This document shows positions 49,819 to 57,304 of a DNA stretch of 64,000 nucleotides, in pieces. The notes under the pieces are model-generated. The model had not been told where the DNA came from, searched no databases, and saw nothing but the letters and a program-made list of their open reading frames with translations. Made by a program: the position numbers and the translations under genes. Position 1 is the stretch's first letter. Each line of letters begins with the position of its first letter. Origin of the DNA: a virus; the IMG/VR virus record IMGVR_UViG_3300007765_000005, positions 1 to 64,000 of that record. One strand, 5' to 3'.

Positions 49819-50335
49819 AGGACACCTCCGTCTCCCCCTTCAGCCAGGGGCGGAACCCAGAGGGATCTCCGCCGAACCGCTTGATGATCTTCTCGGCCTC
49901 CCGCCAGTTCGGATAGTTGTCCTCCCGGTGATTCTGCTCGATCTTCGCGTACGGAACGCCCCGGAGGTAGCCGTAGGCGAGCAGGCAAGAGCGGGACATC
50001 GTCCGCACGACCCCCTTGCGATGGTCTCGGAGGTCGAGACGCTCCCGCCGGGCAGCGTGGGCCTTCCTCTCGTCGCCGAAGTTCTGAGCGCGGGCGCGGA
50101 GCTTCTCCGCCTCGGCCAGAGCGGAGCTGATCTCCGCACGGGTGGCGCTGGAGTTCTCCGAGTTGTCCGCCCAGCGAGCGAAGCGCTCGAGGGAGTCCGC
50201 CTTCCGGATCATCTTGTCCGGAGACGCGTAGAACTCCCTCTGACGAGCCTTCCGCTCCTCACGGCGGATATGGCGGGCCTCGTCAGCGAGGGTGTGGATC
50301 TTGATCTTGAGATGGGTGGTACGGGCACGGGACAT
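49805..50335 (-). CDS. Hypothetical basic helical protein
   Basis: 176 residues; TTCCT-rich leader and AGGAGAAT six bases before the ATG. Very rich in R, K, E and A, helical throughout (A-R-H-I-R-R-E-E-R-K-A-R-Q-R-E-F; A-L-A-E-A-E-K-L-R-A-R-A), with a more globular end (G-V-P-Y-A-K-I-E-Q-N-H, N-W-R-E-A-E-K-I-I-K). Possible nucleic-acid binding; no family recognised. The 163 bases upstream hold no gene I can support. Confidence 0.65.
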   Translation of the reverse strand: MSRARTTHLKIKIHTLADEARHIRREERKARQREFYASPDKMIRKADSLERFARWADNSENSSATRAEISSALAEAEKLRARAQNFGDERKAHAARRERLDLRDHRKGVVRTMSRSCLLAYGYLRGVPYAKIEQNHREDNYPNWREAEKIIKRFGGDPSGFRPWLKGETEVSCAAK

Positions 50336-50498
50336 GGTATTCTCCTGGGTTGGTGATGTGCCGCTTTGGTCGTATCAGCGAACACCAGCCCAGGAGGGCC
50401 TCGTGCAGTCGGCAGGCCCCTGAGAGGGGAGACTCTACCTTAACCAGCCTCGGATGTAGTCGATCATTGGATTCTCCGTCTACTGAACTATACCGCGT

Positions 50499-50933
50499 TC
50501 AGATCATCCAAACAGTGTGGTAGGAGGGGACCATGACAGCCTTGATGCGCCCCAGAGTCCCAGCCACCGCCTCGTCATTGCCGAAGTCTCCCAGGATAGG
50601 ACCCAGAGTCCGGCCCTTCTTCCAGGCGGCGCGGAGGAGCTCAAGGTTGGCGCCCTCCCCTCCGATCACCTGGATGTCCTCCGAGCGACGCTTCCCCAGG
50701 TAGGACAGGACGTTCCGCTGGGTGTCCTCCAGGCCGTCACCAGCGTCCTCCTCGGGATTTCCGTAGGAGAGACCCAGTTCCTCAAAGGTCTGGCCTGACT
50801 CGGCAGGGAACGGGACAGGGATGACCACCGTGTTGGCCTGCTTGAGACCAGCGAGGATCTCCCGTCGTTCCACGGAACCCTTGGGAAAAGAGGCAGCCCT
50901 CTGGATCAGGGAAGAACGTTCGTCAGGAGACAT
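50499..50933 (-). CDS. Hypothetical protein with LIxxAxxxPKGSxERRxIL motif
   Basis: 144 residues from an ATG with GAGGT upstream, overlapping the end of the preceding gene by 11 bases. The opening S-S-L-I-Q-R-A-A-S-F-P-K-G-S-V-E-R-R-E-I-L is a motif I have seen at protein starts in various myoviruses and may mark a targeting or processing element. The remainder is acidic with a Rossmann-like alternation near the end (V-A-G-T-L-G-R-I-K-A-V-M-V). Function unknown. Confidence 0.65.
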   Translation of the reverse strand: MSPDERSSLIQRAASFPKGSVERREILAGLKQANTVVIPVPFPAESGQTFEELGLSYGNPEEDAGDGLEDTQRNVLSYLGKRRSEDIQVIGGEGANLELLRAAWKKGRTLGPILGDFGNDEAVAGTLGRIKAVMVPSYHTVWMI

Positions 50934-51693
50934 CTGGACCTCGGGGTTTGCTCTCCCCCTCCCCCTTATAGCCCAACAACCGGAAGAACGGACGCCGGTT
51001 CGTGTACCAGACCTTCCATTCCCGAAGCCAGGAGTCTGGGGTTTCGTGCCCTCGTTGGAGGGACTGAAGGAGGCCATCCATCAGCTCCAGCCCGACCCGT
51101 TCCGAGTCAATTCCAGAGAAGTCCGGTTCTCCGGGGGCCGTGTCCAGTAGAGCGTCAAGAAACGAGACCAGCTTGTGGAGGCCCTCGGGATTCGACTCTC
51201 CTGACTCCGTGAGCTTCCGGAGAGCGGGATACTGGTCTATGGCGTCACCGAATCGGGATACGGCCTCCTTGGCCTTGCGCTCCTGCTGAAGGTCGTGGTA
51301 GTCAGGGCCGTGTTCAAGTCGGTCCTGGACTCGCTCAACGATGGAAACCCAGAGACCACGGGAAGCTTCCCTCATCTCAGGAGTCAGGGGAGGTCGGGTC
51401 ACACTATCCCTGTAGGCATAGCACTCCCCGCACTCCCGCCAGCTACCAGAGCTCCCACCCCTGCGGGGACACTCATCCGGGATGGGGAACGCCTCATTCC
51501 CGCCGAAGAAGCTCAGGCGAACATCGAAGCACGAGACGCACTCGTGGACCATAGAGATCTCTTCCGCCTTGGTGGGGACGGAATCCGGCTTGGCCGTCGC
51601 GTTCCAGGCAGCTGAGTGGCACCGACTACGGGTGGGACAGCCCTCACACACTCCCAGGTCTATCGGTGATGAAAGGACTCCAGTCTCCGTCAT
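50923..51693 (-). CDS. Hypothetical protein with Cys-rich N-terminus
   Basis: 256 residues if the ATG at 51693 is used; this overlaps the upstream gene by 50 bases. A GTG at 51651 would reduce the overlap, and neither has a good ribosome binding site. Four Cys pairs lie in the first 85 residues (C-E-G-C-P-T-R-S-R-C, C-V-S-C, C-G-E-C), suggesting a zinc or iron-sulphur site. The second half is helical with W-V-S-I-V-E-R-V-Q-D-R-L and L-V-S-F-L-D-A-L-L. No family recognised. Confidence 0.6.
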   Translation of the reverse strand: MTETGVLSSPIDLGVCEGCPTRSRCHSAAWNATAKPDSVPTKAEEISMVHECVSCFDVRLSFFGGNEAFPIPDECPRRGGSSGSWRECGECYAYRDSVTRPPLTPEMREASRGLWVSIVERVQDRLEHGPDYHDLQQERKAKEAVSRFGDAIDQYPALRKLTESGESNPEGLHKLVSFLDALLDTAPGEPDFSGIDSERVGLELMDGLLQSLQRGHETPDSWLREWKVWYTNRRPFFRLLGYKGEGESKPRGPDVS

Positions 51694-52069
51694 GCGGTTG
51701 GATGACATTGACGGCCTTCTTTCCATGGGAGAGGTCCTCGATCCACAGGTGGCAGTCCTTGAGAGAACCAGTGAACCCAAGGAAGGGAAGCAGTTCCCGA
51801 ATGAGGAGCGGAGCCGGCATAGACTCAGCCTCCCCAGTTACCGTGGAGAAGGATGCGTGACGGACCAAACCGTACTGCTGGTGCTCGAACGTGAGAGTGA
51901 CCTGCAGCCCACCTGCCAGCCGCACGGTGAGCTCGTTGTTGGTCGGCGGGAGGACGCCCTTCTCTTTGGCGATCTTCAGGACCTCCCACGAGATAGGTCG
52001 GAGGAGAGCCCTCTTCTCGAGATCCTTGAGAACCCTCTCCGCCTCCGTGATATCCACTACACGTAACAC
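51644..52069 (-). CDS. Hypothetical protein
   Basis: 141 residues from a GTG. N-terminal helix (T-E-A-E-R-V-L-K-D-L-E-K-R-A-L), then a beta-rich part (L-T-V-R-L-A-G-G-L-Q-V-T-L-T-F, Y-G-L-V-R-H-A-S-F-S) and a final beta strand region. No family recognised. It follows the tRNA-like gene and could share its transcript. Confidence 0.65.
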   Translation of the reverse strand: MLRVVDITEAERVLKDLEKRALLRPISWEVLKIAKEKGVLPPTNNELTVRLAGGLQVTLTFEHQQYGLVRHASFSTVTGEAESMPAPLLIRELLPFLGFTGSLKDCHLWIEDLSHGKKAVNVIQPHDGDWSPFITDRPGSV

Positions 52070-52082
52070 ACACCCCCCAAGA

Positions 52083-52161
52083 TGGAACTCCCGACCAGAA
52101 TCGAACTGGTGACGACCCAGGACTTAAACCCCAGCGCTCTAACCAACTGAGCTACGGGAGC
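52083..52161 (-). tRNA. tRNA-like gene, anticodon UUA or UAA
   Basis: 79 bases on the minus strand. Acceptor GCTCCCG pairs with CGGGAGT (one G-T) and the 3' CCA is encoded. D-arm GCTC-AGTTGGTTA-GAGC and T-arm ACCAG-TTCGATT-CTGGT are perfect. The anticodon arm is poor. The best pairing is CTGGG / TCCTG around GTTTAAG, with one T-T mismatch, a 7-base variable region and anticodon UUA, which would read the ochre stop. Shifting the loop by one gives TTTAAGT and anticodon UAA (Leu), but the long variable arm of leucine tRNAs is missing. Two bases more than a standard tRNA lie in this section. Confidence 0.8.
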
Positions 52162-52171
52162 ATATTACTGA

Positions 52172-52861
52172 TTACCGCATGACCGGGAACTCGGAGACCA
52201 TGTTGGTGCTGGGTTGGCCTACTCCCGAATACCCGAGGGCTTCCATCAGATCCCCATCGGCTTCCTGGACCCAGCGCTCCTGTTCTGGAGTGAACATGTC
52301 CCCGACAAGAGGGTGGTCCCACTCGTTGGTCCGCCCACACTCTATCAGGGCATCGCGGTGTTCAGGATACAGAGAAGCCCAGCCCTCGTTCTGCCTTGCT
52401 GTATCGATGAAGACCGAGGCCCCTTCGTGATACCAGCGGACGGAGGCGCTCCACAGGCCCTCGGTCCCGGACGTCTGGGATCCCCAGGGGTTCGCCCAAG
52501 CATGCCTTTCCATAGGAGACTCGATCTCCCCGGGGTGGGTCCACCCGTAGAGGACACGATCCCATCGGTGCGTTCCCCCGCCCCACTTCTTGAGGAAGTC
52601 ACGGGTCTTCCCCGGAGGGAACGCGACCAATCGGAAGTAGACGGACACCATCCAGCTGAAGGGGTCCCGGACAGTAGCCACCCCGACCCGGCCTTCGAGA
52701 AGTTCAGGAGGAAGAACACGGAGAGGCATGTGTCCATGGAACTCCTTCCCATCTTTGGTGAACATGGTCCGGGCACCGAGGACCCTCGAGAACCGGTGTC
52801 TTCGAGCAGTGGATCCTGTTCGAGGCTGGCAGGCAGCGATGTGCTTATCTGTGTACAGCAT
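52172..52861 (-). CDS. Sulfotransferase-fold protein (paralogue of the 54225 gene product)
   Basis: 229 residues; ATG overlaps the stop of the tail gene (TGATG), so it is coupled to it. Q-P-R-T-G-S-T-A at about residues 12-19 matches the 5'-phosphosulfate loop (PKxGSTx type). V-R-D-P-F-S-W-M-V-S-V-Y near 64 matches the 3'-phosphate loop (R-x-P...S) of PAPS-dependent sulfotransferases. W-T-H-P and R-Q-N-E-G-W blocks are shared with the second copy at 54225-54920. Acceptor unknown: host surface glycans or phage components are candidates. The acceptor base expected in many sulfotransferases (His) cannot be assigned with confidence. Confidence 0.75.
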   Translation of the reverse strand: MLYTDKHIAACQPRTGSTARRHRFSRVLGARTMFTKDGKEFHGHMPLRVLPPELLEGRVGVATVRDPFSWMVSVYFRLVAFPPGKTRDFLKKWGGGTHRWDRVLYGWTHPGEIESPMERHAWANPWGSQTSGTEGLWSASVRWYHEGASVFIDTARQNEGWASLYPEHRDALIECGRTNEWDHPLVGDMFTPEQERWVQEADGDLMEALGYSGVGQPSTNMVSEFPVMR

Positions 52862-54180
52862 CAGAGGTAGAACTGCGCCGATACATCCTCAGCGGAGACC
52901 GTCTTGGGCGACTTGTGGCCGAGCCTATCCACCTCTACCTCATAGCTCTGGCCGACCGCGGTGGAAGGCATCCGTCTCTCCACCTGTAGGATCGAAGGGG
53001 AGAGACGGACCTGGTCCCCAGACACCCCTGGCTTCCCGACCAGACCCCCAGTAGAGCCCAGGACAGCGTGGAGACGATAGGTGCCTGCGTTGACACCGTC
53101 GAGGATCGTGATCGTAGTGTCGACAGCGAGAGCCCCCCAATCCCGGGAAGTATCCTCTACCACATCGTCCTCGAGAGCTACCAGAGTCCCTGAGCCCCCG
53201 CTGGAGACCGTGTAGGAGGCTGGGGTAGCCGTAGCCCCGCTCAGGAGAGCACGCGTCCCCACGACCCTGTACGCCCCGGCGTTGGGGCCTGACAAGACCC
53301 GCAACACCGCGTTCTTGGTGATAGAAACAAAGGAGAGGGAAGGATCTGAGAAGAGGGTCCTGTTGGAGAGGGTCTCCCCCGTTCCTGTGATGCCCTTGAA
53401 TCCATGACACCACTTCCGCATGTCGTCATAGCGGTAGTCCTCGATCTCCCAGGACTCAGGACCTCCTGCATCATCCGCGATCTGATCGAAGGCGTCGCGG
53501 AACAGGTGGCTATATGTGTAGATGACATGGGCAGGCTTCAGGGCGGAGAGGACCAGGCGCGCGTTTCTCTCCGTGACCGTAGGGTCTCCAGGAAAGCCCC
53601 CGGATTCGGTCTCGATGAAGATATCGACTGTGAACTGGTCCTTGATCGTGTATGCACCGTTCGGGTCCCGAGGGGGGGACGCCAGGTATCTCTCGAGGAC
53701 AGTAGAGATGAAATCATCTCCCAGAGCGTCCACGCCTCCTTCCATGGACTCGGTGGTCGCCCCCTTGAGGAGCTGAACCACCATCTGATGGAGGAAATCT
53801 CGATACGCCAGATCCGAGCTGATGTCCGGGATCCCAGACCTGTCGGTAGCTCCGGGGAACACCATCTGCCCCAATACAGACCACAGGAAGTCCGTTCGGG
53901 TGAAGTCCCAGTCGGAGTCCTTGTAGATCTCGGAAACCTCCAGCTGGATATCCGCCAGCTGCTCCGCCATTGCCTGGAACTGCAGAGAGTACCACGGACC
54001 GTTGGTTTCCGCCACATAGTTGGAGGGCAAGAGCTTCCGGAAAGTAGCCATGATCTGGTTGACCAAGGCCTGTTTTTTGTCCTGGTAGTCCTGGCCCTCG
54101 AGGGAGGGTCCGGGAGCAGGATTCTGGTCCAGAGAAAACGGAACCAGACCGGCGCGAGATTCGTCGTTGTCGTGGGACAT
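52861..54180 (-). CDS. Tail or baseplate-associated structural protein
   Basis: 439 residues from an ATG with GAGGG upstream. Residues about 30-200 are helical, with L-L-P-S-N-Y-V, W-Y-S-L-Q-F-Q-A-M-A-E-Q-L-A-D-I-Q-L-E-V-S and F-L-W-S-V-L-G. This resembles the N-terminal part of baseplate or tail-fibre attachment proteins in SPO1-type and other myoviruses. From about 270 it is beta-rich with two repeats of the pattern L-S/D-G-x-N-A-G-A/T-Y-R-V/L. No exact homologue named. It is flanked on both sides by sulfotransferase-fold genes and is coupled to one of them. Confidence 0.65.
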   Translation of the reverse strand: MSHDNDESRAGLVPFSLDQNPAPGPSLEGQDYQDKKQALVNQIMATFRKLLPSNYVAETNGPWYSLQFQAMAEQLADIQLEVSEIYKDSDWDFTRTDFLWSVLGQMVFPGATDRSGIPDISSDLAYRDFLHQMVVQLLKGATTESMEGGVDALGDDFISTVLERYLASPPRDPNGAYTIKDQFTVDIFIETESGGFPGDPTVTERNARLVLSALKPAHVIYTYSHLFRDAFDQIADDAGGPESWEIEDYRYDDMRKWCHGFKGITGTGETLSNRTLFSDPSLSFVSITKNAVLRVLSGPNAGAYRVVGTRALLSGATATPASYTVSSGGSGTLVALEDDVVEDTSRDWGALAVDTTITILDGVNAGTYRLHAVLGSTGGLVGKPGVSGDQVRLSPSILQVERRMPSTAVGQSYEVEVDRLGHKSPKTVSAEDVSAQFYL

Positions 54181-54224
54181 CGTAGCCCTCTTTGTAGATA
54201 GCCCAGCCACGGTACTATTCCCTC

Positions 54225-54920
54225 ATGGCTGTACACACCGCATCAGGCCTGGCCTTCTGGCACATGCCCAAGACCGGGGGCTTCTCCGTCTACCAGGCGT
54301 TGAGAGAACTCGGAGAGAACCCCCAGGTGTTTCCTGGGGTGGGAAGGCACCGATCCATATCGGAAGCCCGGAGCATCCTATCCGAGGCTGGGGAGAAGCG
54401 TACCTGGTTCGGCGTGGTTCGGAACCCCTGGGACTGGTACTGCTCCCTGTTCGAACACACTCTCCGTTCGGACCCAGAGGTCATTGATTTCTGGACGGAA
54501 GGGACCCGAGAGTTCGCGGACGCTGTGTACTACTGGACGCATCCGTGGATGGTGGTTGCACCGATCCCCAATGTATGGTGTCCTCAGATCTCCAGCGCTC
54601 CCAAGATGTCCTTCTTCGATCTGCAGGACTCGAGCCAGGGATTGGCCACCTGGATGTTCCGACACGTCTACGGACAGGATGCAGAGACTCCACGTATATG
54701 GCTAAACACCCAGCGCCTCAACGAGGGCCTCTCGGAACTCCTGGGCGCGCCTCTGGGGGCAGTGGGTGCTCTCCCCGCCCAGAACGTATGGCGAGGCCCG
54801 GATACTACTTTCGGGCTGGAGGTGAAGCACATGATTGACGACGGGGATGGAGACCTCATCCGTCGCTTCGGCTTTCAGTTCGGGAAGAAACCCGAATGGG
54901 TTCTCAGTCGAGACGGATAG
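54225..54920 (+). CDS. Sulfotransferase-fold protein (paralogue of the 52172 gene product)
   Basis: 231 residues. F-W-H-M-P-K-T-G-G-F-S at about 11-21 is the PAPS 5'-phosphosulfate loop; V-V-R-N-P-W-D-W-Y-C-S-L near 65 is the 3'-phosphate motif. Y-Y-W-T-H-P, I-W-L-N-T-Q-R-L-N-E-G-L and the acidic D-D-G-D-G-D-L-I segment parallel the other copy (Y-G-W-T-H-P, R-Q-N-E-G-W, E-A-D-G-D-L-M). Read from the opposite strand to its paralogue, with the tail gene between. A GGTACT, resembling GGTAAC, lies nine bases before the ATG. The P-K-T-G-G loop resembles those of Golgi-type glycan sulfotransferases. Confidence 0.78.
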   Translation: MAVHTASGLAFWHMPKTGGFSVYQALRELGENPQVFPGVGRHRSISEARSILSEAGEKRTWFGVVRNPWDWYCSLFEHTLRSDPEVIDFWTEGTREFADAVYYWTHPWMVVAPIPNVWCPQISSAPKMSFFDLQDSSQGLATWMFRHVYGQDAETPRIWLNTQRLNEGLSELLGAPLGAVGALPAQNVWRGPDTTFGLEVKHMIDDGDGDLIRRFGFQFGKKPEWVLSRDG

Positions 54921-55407
54921 AGATCATCCGAGGGAACCTTCTCTTGGCATCCTTCAGACCGTTCGGGTAGAACCCGCCGGGGGCAGTGTGCTGAGCGAGC
55001 ACACGTCCGTCGAACTTGACAACGACATACTCTGCGGACATCATCGCCGTCTTGCCCCGAGCCCGAAGCTGGCGAACACGAGCGTATCGATGGTCCTCTT
55101 CGTACTCGTCTTCCCAGTTGTCGTCGGGCCAGACGTCGAACCCCACGATGAACACGTCCTTGACGGGATCGTAGCCCATGAAGACTTCCTGGAAGTCCTT
55201 CTCGGTGATCGCCCCTTCAGCACGAGCATAGAAGGGGTACATTCTCCCGCTGGGGAGAAGAGGCTTGCCCTTGTAGGTGACGTCAGGCCACGCGTCCTGG
55301 ACCGCGTGCTCGTTGTCCAGATTGTCCAAGAGCTCGAGAGACTTGCGAGCCTCTTTGGAGAGAAGCCCCTCGCTGGTGAGGAGGTTGCGTAGAGAGGTGC
55401 GATCCAT
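54904..55407 (-). CDS. Hypothetical acidic protein
   Basis: 167 residues, convergent with the sulfotransferase gene (17-base overlap). Opens with S-L-R-N-L-L-T-S-E-G-L-L-S-K-E-A-R-K-S, close to the L-K-x-I-L-x-A-E-G start of the two small tail-block paralogues. Then come D-V-T-Y-K-G-K-P-L-L-P-S-G-R-M-Y-P-F-Y, a very acidic W-P-D-D-N-W-E-D-E-Y-E-E-D-H, and a final beta part. No family recognised. Confidence 0.65.
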   Translation of the reverse strand: MDRTSLRNLLTSEGLLSKEARKSLELLDNLDNEHAVQDAWPDVTYKGKPLLPSGRMYPFYARAEGAITEKDFQEVFMGYDPVKDVFIVGFDVWPDDNWEDEYEEDHRYARVRQLRARGKTAMMSAEYVVVKFDGRVLAQHTAPGGFYPNGLKDAKRRFPRMISIRLD

Positions 55408-55459
55408 CTGATTCCCGGAACTCGGTTCAGAGAGGAGCCCAACATAGCCTCTCTAACGA

Positions 55460-55487
55460 GTTTCCCTCTGGAATCCGGAGGCGTAAC
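55460..55487 (+). promoter_or_regulatory. Bipartite promoter-like signal (GTTTCC-N16-CGTAAC)
   Basis: GTTTCC (55460-55465), 16 bases, CGTAAC (55482-55487). The ATG at 55527 is 39 bases downstream, further than at other sites, leaving a longer leader. Confidence 0.6.
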
Positions 55488-55526
55488 CCCAGTGCTGAAC
55501 CTGACATACCGCTGCTGGAGTTGCTG

Positions 55527-56039
55527 ATGCGTACCGTGTTGTTTGCCCTAAGCTTCCTGACCACCATGAACACTGTCGTCTGGGCAGTCCAGGAGAACCC
55601 CCTTCCGAACACTCCTGTGGCGCCTCCGGTCGGGAAGTGGACCCAGCTGTGCGAATCCCAGAGCTCTACGCACTTGGACGTGTTGATTGAGCAGGTGTCC
55701 GAGGAGTTCCAGATTCCGCCTGCCCTTCTTGGGGCAGTGGTGACCAAGGAATCCTTCTGCGATCCCGACGCTATCGGCGGAGTCGGGGAGATCGGGCTGG
55801 CCCAGATCCATCCGGGCGTCTGGACGGAGACCCTCCAGAATCTCCATCTGATCCAGGATCCCTCGGACCTGCTGGACCCCCTGACCAACCTCCGATGCTC
55901 CGCCTACATCCTGAGCGGACATCTGGGCAGGACGGACGGAGATGTGTGGCGCGCTCTCCGCCGCTACAACGGCTCGGGATATGGGGCTGCCGTCTATGCG
56001 GACGACGCAACTGCGCTCTTCATGGAGCTTAGCCAGTAG
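55527..56039 (+). CDS. Secreted lytic transglycosylase (SLT family)
   Basis: 170 residues from ATG with TGGAG upstream (a TTG two codons earlier is less likely). Residues 1-20 are a Sec-type signal peptide (R-T-V-L-F-A-L-S-F-L-T-T-M...V-W-A). The catalytic domain has V-V-T-K-E-S-F-C-D-P (Glu of the E-S motif, about 76), G-E-I-G-L-A-Q-I-H-P (about 92) and Y-N-G-S-G-Y-G near 148, the SLT motif set. It cleaves peptidoglycan glycan strands in the periplasm. Export by signal peptide means it could act in lysis with no holin pore, or locally for virion release. It is convergent with the other wall-active gene. Confidence 0.88.
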   Translation: MRTVLFALSFLTTMNTVVWAVQENPLPNTPVAPPVGKWTQLCESQSSTHLDVLIEQVSEEFQIPPALLGAVVTKESFCDPDAIGGVGEIGLAQIHPGVWTETLQNLHLIQDPSDLLDPLTNLRCSAYILSGHLGRTDGDVWRALRRYNGSGYGAAVYADDATALFMELSQ

Positions 56040-56041
56040 AC

Positions 56042-56842
56042 CTACGAGACGTGGTTCTCCAAGAGAGTCCAGGTGAAGGTCTCCCCATGGAGCTTCTTCT
56101 CGGAGTGGCAGGTCGTCATGAACCGAGCGAAGTCGTCAGGGTCCGCCATCACCTGACAGCCCGCAGACCACTTCTCCACGTTCGTGGACATGCGGCTCGA
56201 GGAAGCGCGGTGGATGTTGATCCCATACCACCCGTCCTCGCCCTCGGAGCCCTGCTGGTACTCGGCAACGGCGTCGCGGTCCTTGTCCCGCCACACCTTG
56301 ACCTTGCCGTTCCTCTGGCAAAGCGCCTCGTACTTCCCACCGTGCTTGTCGATCTTGTAGACGTCGACGTACTGGCCAGGGCACAGGATGGCCGTTCCTC
56401 GAGAGTTCCCCGGGTTCTCCAGCCAGTAGGTGCCTGGGTCGGTAGTGGCCTCGAAGAACGTGACTTTCCAGACACCCCCCTCCTGCCAGAGCATGAAGAC
56501 GAAGTCATCGAACCTGTTGGGCGTTCCGGGGATGGTCCGGAGAGAGCCGAAGTTGACCCGACCCCCCGTGTGGAGGATGTAGCCCTTGGCCTGGTACTGG
56601 GCGACCAGCCAGTCAGCCGTCCGAGGCTCGGGGTCTGGATTGATCGGTTCCCCCGAGTCCTTCTCGAGCGCGCCCCACGTTCCCTTGCCGACGATGCCAT
56701 CAGCAGAGAGGCCCTTCGACTTCTGGAACGCGATGACGGACCTCTTGGTCCCGGCGCCAAAGATGCCATCGGCGCCGATGTTGAGGAGCTGCTGTAGACG
56801 ACGAACTTCGGAGCCTCGAGAGCCCTGACGGAGAACCTTCAT
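56042..56842 (-). CDS. Peptidoglycan-binding and L,D-transpeptidase-like protein, endolysin candidate
   Basis: 266 residues; CTGAGG upstream of ATG. Residues 5-60 form a PG_binding_1 domain (S-R-G-S-E-V-R-R-L-Q-Q-L-L, D-G-I-F-G-A-G-T, Q-K-S-K-G-L-S-A-D-G-I-V-G-K-G-T-W). Residues about 85-260 end in Y-G-I-N-I-H-R-A-S-S and W-S-A-G-C-Q-V, the H...S-x-G-C catalytic pattern of YkuD-type L,D-transpeptidases and related phage cell-wall enzymes. No signal peptide, so export would need a holin. With the transglycosylase 3 bases away it forms a lysis-related pair, though transcribed from the other strand. Confidence 0.8.
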   Translation of the reverse strand: MKVLRQGSRGSEVRRLQQLLNIGADGIFGAGTKRSVIAFQKSKGLSADGIVGKGTWGALEKDSGEPINPDPEPRTADWLVAQYQAKGYILHTGGRVNFGSLRTIPGTPNRFDDFVFMLWQEGGVWKVTFFEATTDPGTYWLENPGNSRGTAILCPGQYVDVYKIDKHGGKYEALCQRNGKVKVWRDKDRDAVAEYQQGSEGEDGWYGINIHRASSSRMSTNVEKWSAGCQVMADPDDFARFMTTCHSEKKLHGETFTWTLLENHVS

Positions 56843-56877
56843 GATGACCTCAGGAGTTGGGCTCCCCCAGGATATAG

Positions 56878-56883
56878 GGTAAC
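56878..56883 (+). promoter_or_regulatory. GGTAAC element before the HTH gene
   Basis: GGTAAC only six bases before the ATG at 56890, much closer than at other genes (16-24). The transcript may be near leaderless, with GAGGG as the only ribosome binding sequence. Confidence 0.3.
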
Positions 56884-56889
56884 GAGGGC

Positions 56890-57283
56890 ATGGCCTACGA
56901 CTGGGAGAAATGGGACCCGCTGCTGGGGACAGAGGTGGATAGAGTGCTCGCGGGACGCATCGGATGTACTGCCTCCACCGTCGCGAGACGCCGGAAAGAG
57001 AAGGGCATCAAACCACGTCGGAAACACCCTTCCAGACGGTCGAAGAAGCCACCCCGCCACCCTTCCCCCGACAGAAGCGGAGAACGCGCCCAGGAGTCGC
57101 TCTGGACCTTCCTCGACCGCTACCTGGGCCTGGTATCGGACGAGGCCCTCTCTCGAGTCGCGAGATGTCCTGTGGAATGTGTAAAAAGCCGCAGAGAAGG
57201 CCGCCCACGAGGCGCTCGTTGCCAAGTGTGTCGATGGCAAGCCCCTCACGGCCACCTTCGCTGAGCTCCTCCGCGCGGCCTGA
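56890..57283 (+). CDS. HTH DNA-binding protein, probably frameshifted at an A5 run
   Basis: As sequenced the frame ends at 57264 (124 residues). Residues 8-40 (L-G-T-E-V-D-R-V-L-A-G-R-I-G-C-T-A-S-T-V-A-R-R-R) are a classic helix-turn-helix. A basic linker and a second HTH-like stretch (V-S-D-E-A-L-S-R-V-A-R-C-P) follow. After codon 98, at the A5 run (57183-57187), the original frame loses its G/C third positions. The frame one base later has them perfectly and reads A-A-E-K-A-A-H-E-A-L-V-A-K-C-V-D-G, ending at 57283. With four A the product would be one protein of about 130 residues. Likely a regulator, perhaps of the ART gene whose start overlaps a palindrome 20 bases further on. Confidence 0.65.
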
Positions 57284-57304
57284 GTCCGGTACCTTGGCTA
57301 TTCC

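Noticed and set aside
50336-50498. Possible small gene in the 163-base gap
   Set aside because: Only frames of about ten codons are present and no ribosome binding site precedes them.
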